A DNA stretch of 7,276 nt from DATACN01 sp038215095 (GTDB taxonomy: Bacteria > Actinomycetota > Thermoleophilia > Solirubrobacterales > Thermoleophilaceae), in the NCBI GenBank assembly GCA_038215095.1, contig JBBQRG010000108.1, positions 1 to 7,276 on the forward strand, given 5' to 3'. Position numbers and translations under genes: made by a program. Under the pieces are notes generated by a model that was not told the DNA's origin, searched no databases, and saw only the letters and a program-made list of their open reading frames with translations. Position 1 is the first letter of the stretch. Each line of letters starts with the position of its first letter. Below, one piece after another: positions 4,668 to 7,276 of the stretch.

Positions 4668-5468
4668 ATGCCGCGCTTTGCCGCCAACCTGACCATGCTG
4701 TTCACCGAGCGCCCGTTCCTAGAGCGCTTCGGTGCGGCGGCCGCGTCCGGGTTCGAGCACGTCGAGTTCCTGTTCCCCTACGAGCATCCCGCCGACGAGG
4801 TGCGGGCGGCGCTGCATGACGCCGGGCTCGGGCAGGTGCTGTTCAACCTGCCCGCGGGAGACTGGGCGACCGGGGACCGCGGCATCGCCGCCGACCCCGG
4901 CCGGGTCGACGAGTTCCGGGCTGGCGTGGACCGCGCGCTGGAGTACGCGGCCGCCCTGGAGTGCCCGCGGCTGAACTGCCTCGCGGGCCTGCGGCTCGAG
5001 GGCGTGGCTCACGCAAAGCAGTGGGACGCGCTGGTCGACAACGTTCGCTACGCCGCCGGGCGCCTGGCCGAGGAGGCCCGGACGCTGGTCGTGGAGCCCG
5101 TCAACGACAAGGACGTCCCCGGCTTCTTTCTGCCGACCACCGCCGACGCCATCCGGCTGCTCGACGAGGTGGCCGATCCCAGCGTCCGCCTGCAATTCGA
5201 CGTATACCACGTGCAGCGCATGGAGGGCGACGTCACCGCGCGGCTGCGCGCGCTGCTGCCGCGCATCGCCCACGTGCAGGTGGCCGACAACCCCGGGCGC
5301 CACCAGCCTGGCACGGGCGAGCTCAACTTCGCGTTCCTGTTCGACGAGCTCGACCGGCTCGGCTACGACGGGCTCGTCGGCCTCGAGTACGTCCCCGACC
5401 CCGATACCGCCGGGTCGTTCGCGTGGCGCGAGCGGCTCGAGTCGACCGTCTCAGACACAGGAGCGTGA
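4668..5468 (+). CDS. hyi: Hydroxypyruvate isomerase
   Basis: This 266-residue TIM-barrel isomerase (E. coli Hyi has 258) interconverts hydroxypyruvate and tartronate semialdehyde with a divalent metal. The N-terminus RFAANLTMLF, then HVEFLFPY (31-38), FNLPAGDWATGDRGIA (59-74), RLNCLAGL (101-108), EPVNDKDVPGFFL (143-155), QFDVYHVQRMEGD (176-188), HVQVADNPGRHQPGTGELN (202-220) and GLEYVP (238-243) follow the Hyi family closely. The expected metal ligands are all present: Glu143, Asp178, Gln204 and Glu240, with His181 next to the site. The start at 4668 gives the family's N-terminal strand and has a GGGGA ribosome binding site. It sits between the carboligase and the reductase that share its tartronate semialdehyde substrate. 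Nothing appears broken. Confidence 0.93.
   Translation: MPRFAANLTMLFTERPFLERFGAAAASGFEHVEFLFPYEHPADEVRAALHDAGLGQVLFNLPAGDWATGDRGIAADPGRVDEFRAGVDRALEYAAALECPRLNCLAGLRLEGVAHAKQWDALVDNVRYAAGRLAEEARTLVVEPVNDKDVPGFFLPTTADAIRLLDEVADPSVRLQFDVYHVQRMEGDVTARLRALLPRIAHVQVADNPGRHQPGTGELNFAFLFDELDRLGYDGLVGLEYVPDPDTAGSFAWRERLESTVSDTGA
5459..5463 (+). promoter_or_regulatory. Ribosome binding site of the tartronate semialdehyde reductase gene
   Basis: AGGAG spans the final codons of hyi, 10 nt before the ATG at 5474. The frame stays open upstream of 5474, so this site and the GFIGLGIMG beginning of the Rossmann fold fix the start. Confidence 0.5.
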
Positions 5469-5473
5469 CGAAC

Positions 5474-6367
5474 ATGGAACGCATCGGCTTCATCGGCTTG
5501 GGGATCATGGGCAAGCCCATGGCGGCGCGACTCGTCCGCGCCGGCTTCCCCGTGGTCGTCCATAACCGCAGCTCCGGGCCGGCCGACGAGCTGGCCGGCG
5601 AGGGCGCGGAGGTAGCCAGCTCGCCGCGCGAGGTGGCCGAGCGCTCAGACGTCGTGGTCACGATGCTCCCCGACTCGCCCGACGTGCAGGCGGTGGCCCT
5701 CGCCGACGACGGCGTGCTGGCCGGCGTGCGCGACGGGATGCTGTTCGTCGACATGTCGACGATCGCGCCCGCCACCACGCGCGCCGTGCACGCCGCCTTG
5801 GCGGAGCGCGGCGTGGAGGCAGTCGATGCCCCGGTGTCCGGTGGCGAGCCGGCCGCGATCGATGGGCAACTCTCGATCATGGCCGGCGGCAGCGAGGAGG
5901 CCGTCGCGCGCGCCCAGCCCGTGTTTGACGAGCTCGGCAAGGCCACCACCCACATCGGGCCGGCGGGCGCCGGGCAGGTGGCCAAGGCCGCCAACCAGGT
6001 CGTGGTGGCGCTGACCATCCAGGCGGTGGCCGAGGCGCTGACCCTGGCGCGCAGAGCGGGCGTGGATGCCGCGCGCGTGCGGGAGGCGCTGCTCGGAGGG
6101 CTCGCGGAGAGCAAGATCCTCGAGGTGCACGGCGAGCGCATGCTCGAGGGCCGCTACGAGCCGGGCTTCCGGATCGAGCTGCACCGCAAGGACCTCGCGA
6201 TCGCGCTGCAGGCTGCACGCGAGGAGGGTGTGCCGCTGCTCGCCACCGCCCAGGTGGCCGAGCTGCTCAACGCCCTGATCGCCCAGGGCGCCGGAGGACG
6301 GGACCACAGCGCGCTCGTCACGCTCTACGAACAGCTCAGCGCGGCGGCCGACCCCGCCCCGGCCTGA
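5474..6367 (+). CDS. glxR: 2-hydroxy-3-oxopropionate (tartronate semialdehyde) reductase
   Basis: This 297-residue cytosolic enzyme of the beta-hydroxyacid dehydrogenase family reduces tartronate semialdehyde to D-glycerate. The Rossmann motif GLGIMG is at residues 8-13. The second strand ends in HNRSS (30-34) rather than an acid, suggesting NADPH use, in contrast to the Asp32 of the other family member at 568-1482. FVDMSTIAP is at 91-99. DAPVSGGEPAAIDGQLSIM (118-136) is the intact substrate loop, the catalytic lysine is Lys171 in G-x3-K-x3-N (167-174), and HRKDLAIAL is at 237-245. It starts 5 nt after the hyi stop, and together with gcl and hyi completes the glycerate route from glyoxylate. 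GarR and GlxR are paralogous names for this reaction; the glxR symbol is chosen for the gcl-hyi context. The sequence alone does not exclude a different 3-hydroxyacid, but context makes it unlikely. Confidence 0.9.
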   Translation: MERIGFIGLGIMGKPMAARLVRAGFPVVVHNRSSGPADELAGEGAEVASSPREVAERSDVVVTMLPDSPDVQAVALADDGVLAGVRDGMLFVDMSTIAPATTRAVHAALAERGVEAVDAPVSGGEPAAIDGQLSIMAGGSEEAVARAQPVFDELGKATTHIGPAGAGQVAKAANQVVVALTIQAVAEALTLARRAGVDAARVREALLGGLAESKILEVHGERMLEGRYEPGFRIELHRKDLAIALQAAREEGVPLLATAQVAELLNALIAQGAGGRDHSALVTLYEQLSAAADPAPA

Positions 6368-6378
6368 AGACCGGCCGC

Positions 6379-6387
6379 GAGGAGGAG
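6379..6387 (+). promoter_or_regulatory. Strong ribosome binding site of glcD
   Basis: GAGGAGGAG is followed by a 6-nt AAAACC spacer and the ATG at 6394. It is the best Shine-Dalgarno sequence among the operon genes, suggesting high translation of the FAD subunit independent of the preceding gene (26-nt gap). Confidence 0.7.
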
Positions 6388-6393
6388 AAAACC

Positions 6394-7276
6394 ATGGGTG
6401 TTCCCGAGCTGCTCACCTCGCTGCGCGAGCTCTATCCGCCCAAGCGCCTGCTGACAACGCCGGCGCAGCTCACGCCGTTTGAGTCCGATGCCCTGACCGC
6501 GTTCCGCGCCCGCCCGGAGGCCGTGGTCCTCGCCGAAACCCAGCAGGAGGTCATCGACACCGTCCGCCTCTGTCACCGCGAGGGCGTCCCGTTCGTGGCT
6601 CGCGGAAGCGGCACGTCGCTGTCGGGCGGCTCGCTGCCGGTCGAGGGCGGGATCGTCATCGCCCTGAACCGCCTCAACCGGGTGCTGCGGCTCGATCCCG
6701 AGCAGCGCATCGCGGTGGTCGAGCCCGGCGTGATCAACGACCACGTCACCCGCGCCGCCGCCCCGCACGGTCTCTACTACGCGCCGGACCCATCGAGCCA
6801 GTCCGTGTGCACCATCGGCGGCAACCTGGCCTTCAACTCAGGCGGCGCGCACTGCCTTAAGCACGGCATGACCAGCAACCACGTGCTCGGCATCAGGGCG
6901 GTGCTGCCCGACGGCGAGGTCGTCGAGCTCGGCGGCGAGAGTACCGAACCGGTGGGCCCGGACTGGACCGGCATGTTCTGCGGCTCAGAAGGCCTCTTCG
7001 GCATCGCGCTGGAGATCACGCTGCGGCTCGTCCCGGTGGCTGAGAGCACCCACACGGTGCTGGCCGCCTATGACAGCCTGCAGGCAGCGGGCGACGCCGT
7101 CGCCCAGGTCGTGGCCTCGGGACTGCTGCCCGTCGCCATGGAGATCATGGACGCGCTGGCCATCGAGGCGGCCGAGGCGTCCGTGAAGCCGAACTACCCC
7201 AAGGGCGTTCCCGTGCTGCTGATCGTCGAGCTCGAGGGCGAGCGCGAGGTCGTCGACGCCGACGCGGCCCGCCTGC
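6394..7276 (+). CDS. glcD: Glycolate oxidase FAD-binding subunit GlcD, N-terminal part
   Basis: 294 codons are visible and the frame is still open at the right edge. GlcD proteins have about 460-500 residues, so roughly 40% is missing. The protein belongs to the FAD-linked oxidase family (PCMH-type FAD fold plus a C-terminal cap). The phosphate-binding loop is VARGSGTSLSGGSLP (68-82), then VVEPGVINDHV (108-118), YYAPDPSSQ (129-137), CTIGGNLAFNSGG (139-151) and GSEGLFGIALEITLRL (197-212). PVAMEIMD (246-253) begins the substrate domain. GlcD oxidises glycolate (or D-lactate) to glyoxylate together with GlcE and the iron-sulfur subunit GlcF, which may follow outside the window. Position after gcl-hyi-glxR favours glycolate, so the operon would both make and consume glyoxylate. 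D-lactate dehydrogenases of the same family cannot be excluded from this part alone. Confidence 0.88.
   Translation, partial: MGVPELLTSLRELYPPKRLLTTPAQLTPFESDALTAFRARPEAVVLAETQQEVIDTVRLCHREGVPFVARGSGTSLSGGSLPVEGGIVIALNRLNRVLRLDPEQRIAVVEPGVINDHVTRAAAPHGLYYAPDPSSQSVCTIGGNLAFNSGGAHCLKHGMTSNHVLGIRAVLPDGEVVELGGESTEPVGPDWTGMFCGSEGLFGIALEITLRLVPVAESTHTVLAAYDSLQAAGDAVAQVVASGLLPVAMEIMDALAIEAAEASVKPNYPKGVPVLLIVELEGEREVVDADAARL

Overview
The window is a GC-rich chromosomal segment (my estimate by eye is near 70% GC). It has GTG starts, tightly packed genes and one apparently leaderless regulator. An actinobacterium fits best, possibly of the soil Thermoleophilia/Solirubrobacterales kind, but that is inference from composition and gene style and not a taxonomic assignment.

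Right part (about 2700-7276): a glyoxylate/glycolate utilisation operon on the + strand, controlled from a divergent promoter region by an IclR-family regulator on the - strand. Gene order is gcl-like carboligase, hyi, glxR/garR-like reductase, then a glcD-like FAD subunit that runs off the right edge. The expected logic is that the GlcD complex oxidises glycolate to glyoxylate. The carboligase then joins two glyoxylates into tartronate semialdehyde plus CO2, Hyi interconverts tartronate semialdehyde and hydroxypyruvate, and the reductase makes D-glycerate, which enters central metabolism. The 188-bp divergent region holds two 15-bp TTCCG...TACGGAA palindromes, extra ACGGAA half sites, a third overlapping palindrome and facing promoter-like hexamers. 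The most notable protein-level point is that the carboligase carries a glutamate (Glu57) where the well-studied E. coli Gcl has its hallmark Val51.

Left part (about 355-1766): the remains of an unrelated three-gene catabolic cluster. An aldehyde dehydrogenase survives only as its 3' end. It overlaps by GTGA an intact beta-hydroxyacid dehydrogenase (HIBADH family), which in turn overlaps an iron-type alcohol dehydrogenase. The latter is frameshifted by one missing base and breaks off after about 100 codons. The middle gene looks intact, but its neighbours are broken on both sides. Its substrate loop departs from the family motif.

Far left (1-355): no recognisable gene apart from a possible start of a - strand gene at 31 leaving the window. 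A perfect 12-bp inverted repeat (31-42 / 99-110) would mask that gene's ribosome binding site in its mRNA. From 1767 to 1890 I see only a tail-to-tail spacer.

I do not see a phage, CRISPR, transposon or defence system. The window is mostly ordinary metabolism with a few points worth a second look.
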